From: Candidatus Zhuqueibacterota bacterium 4484_219
GTDB lineage: Bacteria > Zhuqueibacterota > JdFR-76 > 4484-219
Reading direction: 5' to 3'
DNA length: 43,778 nucleotides
Assembly (NCBI GenBank): GCA_002085035.1
Contig: MZGM01000001.1
Span: 1-43,778, forward strand
Position numbers and translations under genes: made by a program. The notes below the pieces were generated by a model. The model worked only from the letters and a program-made list of their open reading frames with translations, searched no databases and had not been told where the DNA came from. The stretch's first letter is position 1, and every line of letters starts with the position of its first letter. Below, one piece after another: positions 31,649 through 39,961 of this stretch.

Positions 31649-33742
31649 GTGAACAAACTTTCCACTGAAGTAATGGAAGAATTGGACAAGCGACTTGATG
31701 AACTTTGGAAGTGGAAAGATGTGAAAGCTGTAGTGATTACCAGCAAGAAATCAGGAATTTTTGTAGCGGGTGCCGATATTGAAGAGATTCGTCGTATTTC
31801 TGATCCAGAGGCGGGGGAAACGAAAGCACGTCGAGGGCAATTGATCTTAGAAAAAATCAATCGCCTGGAAATACCAGTAATAGCTGCCATCAATGGTACA
31901 TGTTTGGGTGGCGGACTGGAGTTGGCTTTAGCCTGCCATTATCGTATTGCCAAAGATGATCCCCAAACCAGGATCGGCTTTCCAGAGATAAAATTAGGCA
32001 TCTTGCCAGGATTCGGGGGAACCCAGCGATTGCCGCGTTTAGTTGGCCTTCGGAAGGCGTTAGATTTAATTCTTACAGGTCGCAATCTTGATGTGCAGAA
32101 GGCCTATCAAATGGGAATAATAGACAAATTTGTCCCAAGAGAATATCCGGATTCCTATTTTTCTACCGCAGTAAACGAATTTGTTGCAGAGATTCTTCAG
32201 ACTGGGGGCAAGAAGTACATTCGGCGGCGTAAAAAGAGTGGTTTGTTGAACTTTCTGTTCGAAGGCAATACTTTAGGCCGCTGTTTGATTTTTAGTCAGG
32301 CGCGTAAAAGAGTACTTAAGCGCACAGGTGGGCATTACCCAGCACCACTAAAGGCAATTATTGCCATGAAACAAGGATTGCGAACTTCATTGCAGAAGGG
32401 TTTGATGATCGAAGCTAAGCTGCTGGGCGAATTGGTGGTCACCGAGATTTGTAAAAATTTGATTTCTGTTTTCTATTTAACCGAAGAGATTCGTAAAGAT
32501 CCAGGAGTTGATGTTTCTACAGTAAAGCCCCGGCAGTTGAAACGTTTGGGTGTGCTCGGTGCGGGAGTGATGGGGGGAGGGATTGCTCAACTTCTTGCTC
32601 AAAATGATATTCTGGTACGTTTGAAGGATGTCGATCACCAAGCAATTGGCAAAGGACTGGCTGCTGCAGCAAAGGTTTTTCAAACACAAGTCAAGCAGCG
32701 ACGTATAAGGCCGCTGGAAATGCAAATCAAAATGGGGCTTATTAGTCCCACTTTAGATTATTCTGGATTTGGACAGGTAGATGGCGTGATCGAAGCTGTA
32801 GTAGAGGATATGGATGTGAAAAAGAAAGTATTAGTGGAGGTAGAGGAAAAACTGCCCTCTCGTGCCATTTTTGCCTCCAATACTTCGGCTCTTTCCATCA
32901 CTGAGTTGGCAAAAGTTTCCAAGCGTCCAGAGAGAGTAATTGGAATGCATTTTTTTAACCCGCCCCATCGTATGTCCTTAGTTGAAGTGATTCGCGGCGA
33001 AAAGACTTCTGACGAAACTGTTGCTACTATTGTAGCATTGGCAAAAAAACTGGGTAAGAGCCCCATTGTGGTAAAGGACTCTCCAGGGTTTGTGGTCAAC
33101 CGTTTGCTTTTGCCCTATTTGAACGAGGCGGCTTTTTTGTTAGAAGAGGGAGTGAGGATTGAGGCGATTGATAAAGCCATGCTGAACTTTGGCATGCCCA
33201 TGGGCCCAATTCATTTGTTAGATGAAATTGGTATCGATGTAGCCGCCAAAGTAGCTCATATTATGGAAGACGCTTTTGGCGAGCGGATGCAAGCTTCAAA
33301 GATTTTGGAAAAGGTGGTCGATGCGGGTCGAGTAGGGAAAAAGGGCAATAAAGGGTTTTACAAGTTCAACGGTAAGAAAAAACGTGTAGACCGTTCGGTA
33401 TATGCTGATTTCAAAGAACTGATTAATAAGGGTGATAAGCTGAATCGTCAGCAAATGCAAGAGCGTATGGTATTTGCTATGATTAATGAAGCGGCCCGTT
33501 GCATTGAAGAAGGAATTACCCGTCGCCCGACTGATATAGATGTAGGAGTAATTTTGGGGATGGGCTTTCCGCCTTTCCGGGGAGGTCTTCTAAAATATGC
33601 TGATACTATTGGTCTTGCCACTGTGGCCGAGCGCCTTCAGACTTTTTACCAAGATTATGGTAAACGCTACGAACCGGCCTCACTATTGTTGGAAATGGCA
33701 GAAAGAGGTAGAAGTTTCTACGAAGAACCTGACTTTCTCTGA
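31649..33742 (+). CDS. FadJ/FadB-type enoyl-CoA hydratase/3-hydroxyacyl-CoA dehydrogenase, N-terminus missing
   Basis: A bifunctional beta-oxidation enzyme. Hydratase half, about 1-190: FVAGADIEEI, INGTCLGGGLELALACHYRI with the acyl-CoA site and GFPEIKLGILPGFGGTQRLPR with the catalytic Glu region. Dehydrogenase half, about 295-690: RLGVLGAGVMGGGIAQLLA for NAD, SNTSALSI, GMHFFNPPHRM with the catalytic His, and GPIHLLDEIGID. Family members start about 25 residues earlier with a strand (xIAVITFDxPxExx) before NKLS; here GTG opens straight at VNKLSTEVMEEL, four bases after the thiolase stop. The first beta strand of the crotonase fold is therefore missing, and the ribosome site (AAGAGG) abuts the start codon. 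The rest is complete, so this is probably a lost segment, not a new form. Confidence 0.88.
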   Translation: MNKLSTEVMEELDKRLDELWKWKDVKAVVITSKKSGIFVAGADIEEIRRISDPEAGETKARRGQLILEKINRLEIPVIAAINGTCLGGGLELALACHYRIAKDDPQTRIGFPEIKLGILPGFGGTQRLPRLVGLRKALDLILTGRNLDVQKAYQMGIIDKFVPREYPDSYFSTAVNEFVAEILQTGGKKYIRRRKKSGLLNFLFEGNTLGRCLIFSQARKRVLKRTGGHYPAPLKAIIAMKQGLRTSLQKGLMIEAKLLGELVVTEICKNLISVFYLTEEIRKDPGVDVSTVKPRQLKRLGVLGAGVMGGGIAQLLAQNDILVRLKDVDHQAIGKGLAAAAKVFQTQVKQRRIRPLEMQIKMGLISPTLDYSGFGQVDGVIEAVVEDMDVKKKVLVEVEEKLPSRAIFASNTSALSITELAKVSKRPERVIGMHFFNPPHRMSLVEVIRGEKTSDETVATIVALAKKLGKSPIVVKDSPGFVVNRLLLPYLNEAAFLLEEGVRIEAIDKAMLNFGMPMGPIHLLDEIGIDVAAKVAHIMEDAFGERMQASKILEKVVDAGRVGKKGNKGFYKFNGKKKRVDRSVYADFKELINKGDKLNRQQMQERMVFAMINEAARCIEEGITRRPTDIDVGVILGMGFPPFRGGLLKYADTIGLATVAERLQTFYQDYGKRYEPASLLLEMAERGRSFYEEPDFL

Positions 33743-33758
33743 GGAGTTTAGGTTCTTC
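33722..33758 (+). other. Inverted repeat spanning the fadJ stop codon
   Basis: GAAGAACCT (33722-33730) and AGGTTCTTC (33750-33758) form a perfect 9-base stem with a 19-base loop that contains the TGA at 33740. No T run follows. It may attenuate or separate expression of the downstream Rossmann gene, whose ribosome site comes about 15 bases later. Confidence 0.4.
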
Positions 33759-33781
33759 TATGTAGCTTAAAGTAGGAGATT

Positions 33782-35488
33782 ATGATGAATATTCATGTCG
33801 GACGTGTATTGGTTTTGGGGGGCGCCGGGCTGGTAGGTGCCCAGGTGGTACGCCAAATCGCACGTGACTTGAAACCTGAGTTGATTGTAATAGCGTCGCG
33901 TTACCAGCGTGAAGTAAGGGAAGCTTTGCGTGATTTTCACAAAGAATTTCCTGATATCAGTTTTGAAGGCTGTTGGGGGAATGTGTTTGTGCGTAAGCAA
34001 TTTGCTGACAAGACCCGTAAGGAAATTTTAGAAAGTCTCAGTAAGAGTAGAGTTCTATTTCAAGACGTTTTTGGTGATAAAAGCGCTACCTACCAACAAT
34101 CCCAATTGGTGGACATTATTCGTAGTTTCAAACCAGAGATTATCGTAGATTCTATTAATACTGCTACTGCCATCAGCTATCAGGATGTTTACACTACCTC
34201 CTTAGAGGTAGAAAATATTCTCAATCAGATACAGGCAGATGATCGGTCGGAACAAGCACGGCCGTTGGAGAAGGTAAGTATCAAAAAGCTGGAACACCTG
34301 TTGGTAAGTCAATCTATTCCTCAGCTTATTCGTCATGTGCAACTCCTTTGGGAAGCAATGGTAGAGGTTGGCACACGCATTTACGTCAAGATTGGCACTA
34401 CCGGCACCGGCGGTATGGGGCTAAATATTCCCTACACCCATAGCGAAGATAAACCAAGTGCCAACTTGATGACCAAAACAGCGGTGGCTTTTGCTCATAC
34501 TGGATTACTTTTCTTAATGGCACGAACCCCTGGAGGACCAATCGTTAAAGAGATCAAACCCGGAGCAATGATTGGTTATCGAAAAATAGAATATCGGGCA
34601 ATTCGTCGGGACGGCAAGCCTGCGATGATTTATGAAAGCCAGATGGAACCGCTTGGAAACACAGTTGATATTTCTTTCCGTACCGGTTACAATCAAAAGG
34701 GTGAACTGATGATGGTAGGGGTAGATACCGGCGAAAATGGATTTTTTACTCTCGGTGAGTTTGAAGCAATTACTTCCTTGTATCAAATGGAGTTTGTTAC
34801 CCCTGAGGAAATTGCTCAGAATGTGGTTCTTGAAATTATGGGTAGCAATACTGGTAAGGATGTTATTGCTGCTATCGATGGGGCAATTATGGACCCCAGC
34901 TATCGTGCTGGCTACTTGCGTCGTCCTGTGCTTGAAGAAATGAAACGCTTGGAGAAAAAAACGAACTCACATAGTGTGGCATTGGGACAACTTGGTCCAC
35001 CGGAGCTGTCTAAGCTCCTTTACGAAGCTCATTTACTTAAAATTCGTTATAAAACGCTACAAAATGTTCTTGATGCCGAACCAGAAGCAATTTCACGCTC
35101 TCTTTACAACTACGTGCGGCGCAGCGAAATACGCAATGTCATCGTTTCCGTAGGCATTCCTATCCTGACTCCAGACGGAAAGCAGCTGATTCGGGGGCCG
35201 TTTATTAATATTCCCGAGTATCGTGGCGAATTTGTTGTGCAGAGTACCCCCGAACAAATTGACCGCTGGGCCAAGAAAGGTTGGGTCGATTTGCGACCAA
35301 AAAATTTTGTCATTTGGCAAGATCGTTTTCGCCAAATGCTACGTTCAACCACTGCCTTTCTGAACGAAGGCTCTACCGCCATCACTCTCCGAAGTTATCT
35401 CTCCGATGAAATTAATATTGGTGAAGTAGTAGGCTGGATTTTCAACAACGATCCCCAGATCAAAGGTTATCGTATTAAAGCTTTGTAG
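33782..35488 (+). CDS. Rossmann-fold NAD(P)-binding protein of unknown function
   Basis: A 568-residue soluble protein. The start VGRVLVLGGAGLVGAQVVRQIARD is a classic GxxGxxG dinucleotide-binding strand-loop-helix, followed by SFKPEIIVDSINTATAISYQ like an SDR or epimerase core. The middle carries an unusual conserved-looking stretch: VKIGTTGTGGMGLNIPYTHSE followed by DKPSANLMTKTAVAFAHT, and FLMARTPGGPIVKEIKPGAM. The C-terminal third is helical and ends without a known domain. I recall similar long proteins in FCB bacteria labelled short-chain dehydrogenase, but no reaction is established. Its place between fadJ and etfBA suggests a role with acyl-CoA or lipid substrates, which is inference. 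AGGAGA precedes two adjacent ATGs; either may be used. Confidence 0.7.
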   Translation: MMNIHVGRVLVLGGAGLVGAQVVRQIARDLKPELIVIASRYQREVREALRDFHKEFPDISFEGCWGNVFVRKQFADKTRKEILESLSKSRVLFQDVFGDKSATYQQSQLVDIIRSFKPEIIVDSINTATAISYQDVYTTSLEVENILNQIQADDRSEQARPLEKVSIKKLEHLLVSQSIPQLIRHVQLLWEAMVEVGTRIYVKIGTTGTGGMGLNIPYTHSEDKPSANLMTKTAVAFAHTGLLFLMARTPGGPIVKEIKPGAMIGYRKIEYRAIRRDGKPAMIYESQMEPLGNTVDISFRTGYNQKGELMMVGVDTGENGFFTLGEFEAITSLYQMEFVTPEEIAQNVVLEIMGSNTGKDVIAAIDGAIMDPSYRAGYLRRPVLEEMKRLEKKTNSHSVALGQLGPPELSKLLYEAHLLKIRYKTLQNVLDAEPEAISRSLYNYVRRSEIRNVIVSVGIPILTPDGKQLIRGPFINIPEYRGEFVVQSTPEQIDRWAKKGWVDLRPKNFVIWQDRFRQMLRSTTAFLNEGSTAITLRSYLSDEINIGEVVGWIFNNDPQIKGYRIKAL

Positions 35489-35540
35489 TCAATGGCTTCG
35501 ATCTGAAATTCCATCTTTTTCCCAGATAGAATCTTTAAAC

Positions 35541-35578
35541 TTGACTTATTGGTAATAATTTTCTAAATTATTACCAAT
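35541..35578 (+). promoter_or_regulatory. Promoter overlapped by a 31-base perfect palindrome (likely repressor operator) before etfB
   Basis: The -35 box TTGACT (35541-35546), a 17-base spacer and the -10 box TAAATT (35564-35569) form a good promoter. A perfect inverted repeat with 14-base arms, ATTGGTAATAATTT (35548-35561) and AAATTATTACCAAT (35565-35578), and a 3-base centre covers the spacer and the -10 box. A bound dimer there would block polymerase. The TTGGTA...TACCAA ends resemble sites of GntR/FadR-family regulators, but the regulator is not in this window. The etfB start is 43 bases past the repeat. Confidence 0.8.
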
Positions 35579-35621
35579 TGATTTCGGTGTATTAAAGTTG
35601 AACTAAATTGGAGGAGGCAAA

Positions 35622-36374
35622 GTGAATATCGTTGTCTGCATGAAACAGGTACCAGATACGGAGACCAAAGTCAGAATTGGGGCAGATGGTAAAACCATCG
35701 ATCCCACAGACGTTAACTACGTGATTAATCCCTACGACGAGTTTGCGATTGAAGAAGCATTACGCATTAAGGAAAAACTGGGAGAGGGCGAGGTTACTAT
35801 TCTTAGCTTGGGCCCAGAGCGAGCAACTACTGCCATTCGTAGCGCATTGGCAATGGGAGCCGACAAAGGGGTACTTCTCAAAACGGATGATACCTATCTG
35901 GATTCTCACGCTGTAGCCACAGGCTTGGCCAATGCGCTGAAAGAGATGAAATATGATCTGATTTTTTTAGGTAAGCAGGCCATAGACGATGACAGTGCCC
36001 AGATTGGCCCTCGGCTTTCAGTTTTGTTAGACATTCCCTGTATCACAGTGGTAACGAAATTAGAACTTGAAGATGGTAAGATCATTGCTGAACGCGAGGT
36101 AGAAGGTGGCACCCAAGTAATAGAGGCATCATTGCCGGCTATTGTTACAGCTCAGAAAGGATTGAATGAGCCTCGGTATGCTTCACTCAAAGGAATTATG
36201 ATGGCCAAGAAAAAACCCATCGAGGAAAAATCTCCGGTTATGGAAGAAGCAAAGATAAGTGTTTTGAAAATGGAATACCCACCTGAGCGAAAAGGCGGAA
36301 AGATTGTGGGAAGTGGTAAAGAAGCAGTGCCGGAGCTGGTGAAACTGCTCCATGAAGAAGCAAAGGTAATATAA
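35622..36374 (+). CDS. etfB: Electron transfer flavoprotein beta subunit
   Basis: A 250-residue protein, normal for EtfB: MNIVVCMKQVPDTETKVRIG at the start, YVINPYDEFAIEEALRIKEK, VTILSLGPERATTAIRSALAMGADKG (AMP-binding loop and recognition helix region), LIFLGKQAIDDDSAQIGPRL, LPAIVTAQKGLNEPRYASLK. With EtfA it carries electrons from acyl-CoA dehydrogenases to the quinone pool via an ETF dehydrogenase; neither partner enzyme is in the window. GTG start with GGAGGAGG. It shares the operator-promoter at 35541 with etfA and lies 133 bases after the Rossmann gene. Confidence 0.96.
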   Translation: MNIVVCMKQVPDTETKVRIGADGKTIDPTDVNYVINPYDEFAIEEALRIKEKLGEGEVTILSLGPERATTAIRSALAMGADKGVLLKTDDTYLDSHAVATGLANALKEMKYDLIFLGKQAIDDDSAQIGPRLSVLLDIPCITVVTKLELEDGKIIAEREVEGGTQVIEASLPAIVTAQKGLNEPRYASLKGIMMAKKKPIEEKSPVMEEAKISVLKMEYPPERKGGKIVGSGKEAVPELVKLLHEEAKVI

Positions 36375-36415
36375 ATTTTAGCTGATTTGTACCACGAATA
36401 CAAAAGGAGGTTTCT

Positions 36416-37402
36416 ATGTCGAAAGCGGTTTTGTTTTTTGCTGAACAGAATAATGGTCAATTTCGCAAGTCTGCTTTTGAGGTAGCTACTGCCGGGCGTC
36501 AGGTTGCAGATGCTCTTGGTGGTGAGTTGGTAGCGGCAGTGGTGGGTGATGCTATTGCCGACAGTGCTACTACTCTTGGTGCCTATGGGGTTGATAAAGT
36601 TATCGCTGCAGAAAACACTGATTTTCATTACTATTCTCCAGAAGGATTCACTCAAGCATTGATAGACATTATTACTGAATTAGAGCCTGGAGTGGTTTTA
36701 TTTCCAGCCACTTCATTAGGCAGCGATTTGGCACCCCGGGTGGCTGCTAAACTGGGAGTAGGTTTGGCTTCCGATTGTACCGAATTGTTTGTCGTTGATG
36801 GCAAGCTGGAAATCAAACGTCCGATTTACGCCGGGAAAGCTTACATTCGGGTGGCTTTCAATTCCGAACCGCAAATGGCAACCTTACGTTCCAATGTGTT
36901 CAGTGCTCAAAAGCAACAAGAGGGAAAAGAAGCTGCTGTGGAAAAGATACAGGTTAACGTCGCTGAAGGGAAATCGAAATCTTCAGTGAAGGAATTTCGC
37001 CCTATGGGTGGAGATAGAATTGAGTTAACAGAAGCAGATATTATTGTTTCTGGTGGACGGGGGATGAGAGAACCAGGCAATTTTGCTATTTTAGAAGAGT
37101 TGGCCAAGGAATTGGGGGCAGCGGTAGGCGCTTCACGAGCGGCTGTCGATGCTGGTTGGCGCCCACATTCCGATCAAGTAGGACAAACAGGCAAAACTGT
37201 TTCTCCCAATCTTTATATTGCGGTAGGCATTTCCGGGGCAATCCAACATTTAGCCGGGATGTCATCATCAAAATATATCGTGGCAATCAATAAAGATCCG
37301 GAGGCTCCTATTTTCAAAAAGGCTGATTATGGAATTGTGGGAGACTTGTTCGAAATAGTCCCAGCATTAACTGAAGAAGTGAGGAAGTTAAAGTCTTCCT
37401 GA
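36416..37402 (+). CDS. etfA: Electron transfer flavoprotein alpha subunit
   Basis: 328 residues. The N-terminal half matches the EtfA alpha/beta domain (VVLFPATSLGSDLAPRVAAK, LASDCTELFVVDGKLE), and the C-terminal half is the FAD domain: IVSGGRGMREPGN, VGASRAAVDAGWRPHSDQVG, TGKTVSPNLYIAVGISGAIQ, HLAGMSSSKYIVAINKDPEAPIF, where the second and third blocks hold FAD contacts. It forms the heterodimer with EtfB, 41 bases upstream, and has its own strong ribosome site (AAAAGGAGG). No oddities. Confidence 0.96.
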   Translation: MSKAVLFFAEQNNGQFRKSAFEVATAGRQVADALGGELVAAVVGDAIADSATTLGAYGVDKVIAAENTDFHYYSPEGFTQALIDIITELEPGVVLFPATSLGSDLAPRVAAKLGVGLASDCTELFVVDGKLEIKRPIYAGKAYIRVAFNSEPQMATLRSNVFSAQKQQEGKEAAVEKIQVNVAEGKSKSSVKEFRPMGGDRIELTEADIIVSGGRGMREPGNFAILEELAKELGAAVGASRAAVDAGWRPHSDQVGQTGKTVSPNLYIAVGISGAIQHLAGMSSSKYIVAINKDPEAPIFKKADYGIVGDLFEIVPALTEEVRKLKSS

Positions 37403-37458
37403 ATTGATGTTATTTTGATCTCTTGCTCCCTAAAGCGAGTCTAGCGAAAGGGAAATTC

Positions 37459-37968
37459 ATGAACATTTTGCGCAATTTAACTATTTTGCTGATATTGGCT
37501 CTTCTTGTTGCTTGTGCTGCAACAAAACCAGCCAAGGTAAGAAAAGAAAAGGTTGCTGAAAAATCTAAGGGCATCATCGAAGATTTAGACCCTTTAACTT
37601 TCACTGATGATGATTTTGTAATCGAGGTTACTCCTTCTGAAGTTTCTGGGCTGCAGAAAGCCAGAGCTGACACCGGTGTTGCCAGAGCTGGGAAGGATAC
37701 TACTGGGTTGAAGACTGTGGTTAAGGTTCCTGGTTATCGTATTCAGATAGCAGCACTGGAAGATCAAGGAAAAGCTATGGAAATTCAGAAGGAGGCCATG
37801 CTCAAATTTACCGAAGATGTCTACCTGATCTTTGATAGTCCTTATTATAAGATTCGTGTTGGAAATTGTGTTACTCGCAGAGAGGCAGAAGAGCTACAAA
37901 AAAAAGCGGTGCGATTAGGATTTCTGGACGCCTGGATTATCCGAACCATGGTAGAAAAAAGAGAATAA
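37459..37968 (+). CDS. SPOR-domain lipoprotein
   Basis: About 169 residues from ATG 37459, which has AAAGGGAAA before it; an upstream in-frame TTG at 37423 is less likely. The signal NLTILLILALLVACAA has a clear lipobox (LVAC). A charged linker leads to a C-terminal SPOR domain from about 100 (GYRIQIAALEDQGKAMEIQK, PYYKIRVGNCVTRREAEELQ). SPOR domains bind denuded peptidoglycan glycans at division sites or elsewhere. The protein would be an outer- or inner-membrane lipoprotein contacting the wall. It follows etfA by 56 bases and probably ends that transcription unit, since a terminator-like hairpin lies 46 bases after the stop. Confidence 0.87.
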   Translation: MNILRNLTILLILALLVACAATKPAKVRKEKVAEKSKGIIEDLDPLTFTDDDFVIEVTPSEVSGLQKARADTGVARAGKDTTGLKTVVKVPGYRIQIAALEDQGKAMEIQKEAMLKFTEDVYLIFDSPYYKIRVGNCVTRREAEELQKKAVRLGFLDAWIIRTMVEKRE

Positions 37969-38013
37969 TTGCTGGTTGTGGGTAAGGGGACATAAAGATG
38001 AAAAAAGCATCAA

Positions 38014-38038
38014 GGGGGAGGGGCTATAGTCCCTTTTT
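38014..38038 (+). terminator. Terminator-like hairpin after the SPOR lipoprotein
   Basis: A six-pair stem AGGGGC with GTCCCT around a TATA loop (38019-38034, one G-T pair) is followed by a T run (TTTTT at 38034-38038). The stem is short but G/C-rich. The rest of the 265-base gap to yebC holds no recognisable gene; a weak hairpin with CCCAG and CTGGG arms lies near 38046-38065. Confidence 0.45.
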
Positions 38039-38173
38039 GAATAGCCCAGATCTTTTGCCCTGGGTAGGAATCTCTCGAAGTTGATTCTTGTGCTGCTCAC
38101 GATTTTGCCAATAGACATTCACCTCCTTATTGTCTCCTGTTTTTTAACTTACCGACAGCGGAAAACTAAAATT

Positions 38174-38202
38174 TTGTTTGTAAAAGGGCAAAAAATTTAT
38201 TA
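38174..38202 (+). promoter_or_regulatory. Possible promoter for the yebC-ruv operon
   Basis: TTGTTT (38174-38179), 17 bases, TTATTA (38197-38202), 31 bases before the yebC ATG. The boxes are imperfect and the region is AT-rich, so a chance match is possible. The strong GAGGAGG site just before the ATG supports a transcript starting near here. Confidence 0.3.
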
Positions 38203-38233
38203 AATTAATAGATAGGTTTTTAGAGGAGGTATT

Positions 38234-38808
38234 ATGTCTGGTCATTCTAAATGGAGTTCAATTAAGCGGAAGAAGGGGAAACTAGATGCTCAGCGGGGGC
38301 GTATTTTTACCCGGTTGATTAAAGAGATTACAGTTGCTGCTCGTCTGGGTGGGGGCGACGAAAATGCTAACCCTCGCTTACGCAAGGCTATCGCTGAGGC
38401 TAAAGCGAACAATATGAATACGGTGGAAATCTGGCAGCTTCTGGAAGTGTGGCGTGGATTTTCGAGAAAAAGGGTGTCATTGAAATACGACCCGACGTTG
38501 CTAGCGAGGATGAAATAATGTTAGCAGCCATAGATGCTGGGGCAGAGGACATCAAAAGTGACGAAGAGCTGATCGAAGTTCTGACCGCGCCCGAAGATCT
38601 TGACAGCACCAAGCAAGCCCTCACCGATGCTGGTATTGAAATCGAGTCTGCCCAAATTACCATGTACCCCAAAAATACTGTGAAAATCGAAGGCAAACAG
38701 GCTGAACAGTTGCTCAAACTGATGGATGCCTTAGAAGAGCATGAGGATGTGCAAAACATTTATTCAAACTTTGACATCGATGTGAAGCTAATGGAAGAAG
38801 TGGGTTAA
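38234..38808 (+). pseudogene. yebC: YebC/PmpR family regulator or translation factor, broken by an internal deletion
   Basis: The start MSGHSKWSSIKRKKGKLDAQ, KEITVAARLGGG and NPRLRKAIAEAKANNM are unmistakable YebC. Directly after NNM (about 38416) the frame changes, and the text resumes at YGGNLAASGSVAWIFEKKGV in the +2 frame, running to 38808 with the normal C-terminus (VEALxx block lost; SAQITMYPKNTVKIEGKQAE present). The block from PxDNIERAIKKGTG to the FSK before YGGNL, about 62 residues, is missing; adding it back gives the usual 250 residues. YebC proteins act as transcription regulators of ruv or quorum genes or help ribosomes at proline stretches. Position before ruvCAB is the classic one. 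As written no full-length protein can be made. Confidence 0.85.
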
Positions 38809-38822
38809 ATTGGGGTGATGCG

Positions 38823-39314
38823 GTGATTGTAATGGGGATAGACCCCAGTACCATAACTACCGGTTATGGGATTGTGACGTATGAGGGCAACAAAATCCTA
38901 CCAGTAGATTTTGGCGTTATTCGAACCAATACCGCCCAGGCATTGCCATCCCGGTTACTAACGATTTTTGAACGCATGTCGCTACTAATTGATCGGTTCC
39001 ACCCTGATGAAATAGCAGTAGAAGAGATTTTCCAAGCACGAAATGCCCAGATGGCGTTGAAACTGGGACAAGCCAGAGGGGTAGTGATTTTAGCCAGTGC
39101 CCTGAAGGACATCTCGACAGCGGAGTACTCTCCCAGAGAGGTGAAGCTGGCAGTTGTGGGTTATGGAAATGCTTCCAAAGAACAAGTGCGACGCATGATT
39201 CGAGATTTGTTAAGCATTCACAAGGAGCGAATGGAGTATGATGCTGCTGATGCATTGGCGGTAGCAGTTTGCCATTGTCACCGCGTTGGAATGAGACAAC
39301 GGATGAGTCAATAA
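38823..39314 (+). CDS. ruvC: Crossover junction endodeoxyribonuclease RuvC
   Basis: 163 residues, normal length. The four acidic active-site residues are visible: Asp in IVMGIDPSTITTGYGIV, Glu in IAVEEIFQARNAQMALKLGQ, and two Asp in YDAADALAVAVCH. It nicks Holliday junctions symmetrically and works with RuvAB, whose genes follow. GTG at 38823 gives the family start MIVMGIDPS; the ATG at 38832 would cut off the first strand. The gene lies 14 bases after the yebC end. Confidence 0.95.
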   Translation: MIVMGIDPSTITTGYGIVTYEGNKILPVDFGVIRTNTAQALPSRLLTIFERMSLLIDRFHPDEIAVEEIFQARNAQMALKLGQARGVVILASALKDISTAEYSPREVKLAVVGYGNASKEQVRRMIRDLLSIHKERMEYDAADALAVAVCHCHRVGMRQRMSQ

Positions 39315-39340
39315 TTTAGGACGCGTCCAGACGAGGTAAA

Positions 39341-39934
39341 ATGATTGGTTTTTTGCGTGGCAAGATTATTGAAAAAAACCCTACCAGACTCCTATTAGAT
39401 GTCAACGGCGTGGGCTTTGAGGTACACGTCTCGATTACCACTTACCAGAATTTGCCAGAGATAGGGGAATTTGCCGATGTGTTAACTTATCTCCATGTGC
39501 GCGATGATACACTTAAACTTTTTGGATTTGTTGAAGCAGAAGAACGCGAATTGTTCCTTAAGCTGATTGGGGTTTCTGGCGTGGGACCTCGAGTTGCTCA
39601 GGGGATTCTCTCTGGTATTTCTGTAGCAGATTTTCAACAAGCTATTCTTCAAGAAAATTTCGACGTCTTAACAGCTATTCCTGGTGTAGGCCGTAAAATG
39701 GCACAGCGTCTGGTGATGGATCTTAAAGAGAAAATGAATACCGGCATCACCAAAACAGCAGCTGAAAAATATGGAATCAAGATCGATTTTATTGAAGAAG
39801 CAGTGTTGGCACTGGTTTCATTAGGGTACAAGCGTTCTGCAGCTCAACAAGCTATTGATAAGGTACTCAGAGGGCAGAAGAATATCACCACTGTTGAAGA
39901 ATTAATTAAAAAAGCTTTAGCAGTTATTGAGTAG
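39341..39934 (+). CDS. ruvA: Holliday junction branch migration protein RuvA
   Basis: 197 residues: OB fold (MIGFLRGKIIEKNPTRLLLD, GVGFEVHVS, YLHVRDDTLKLFGF), two HhH motifs (ISVSxx region read as LIGVSGVGPRVAQGILSG, and LTAIPGVGRKMAQRLVMDLK), a flexible linker, and the C-terminal domain III (EEAVLALVSLGYKRSAAQQA) that contacts RuvB. The tetramer binds the four-way junction. GAGGT lies before the ATG, 26 bases after ruvC. Confidence 0.96.
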   Translation: MIGFLRGKIIEKNPTRLLLDVNGVGFEVHVSITTYQNLPEIGEFADVLTYLHVRDDTLKLFGFVEAEERELFLKLIGVSGVGPRVAQGILSGISVADFQQAILQENFDVLTAIPGVGRKMAQRLVMDLKEKMNTGITKTAAEKYGIKIDFIEEAVLALVSLGYKRSAAQQAIDKVLRGQKNITTVEELIKKALAVIE

Positions 39935-39961
39935 GTTTGAATTTATTGCAAAGGGTTTTCT

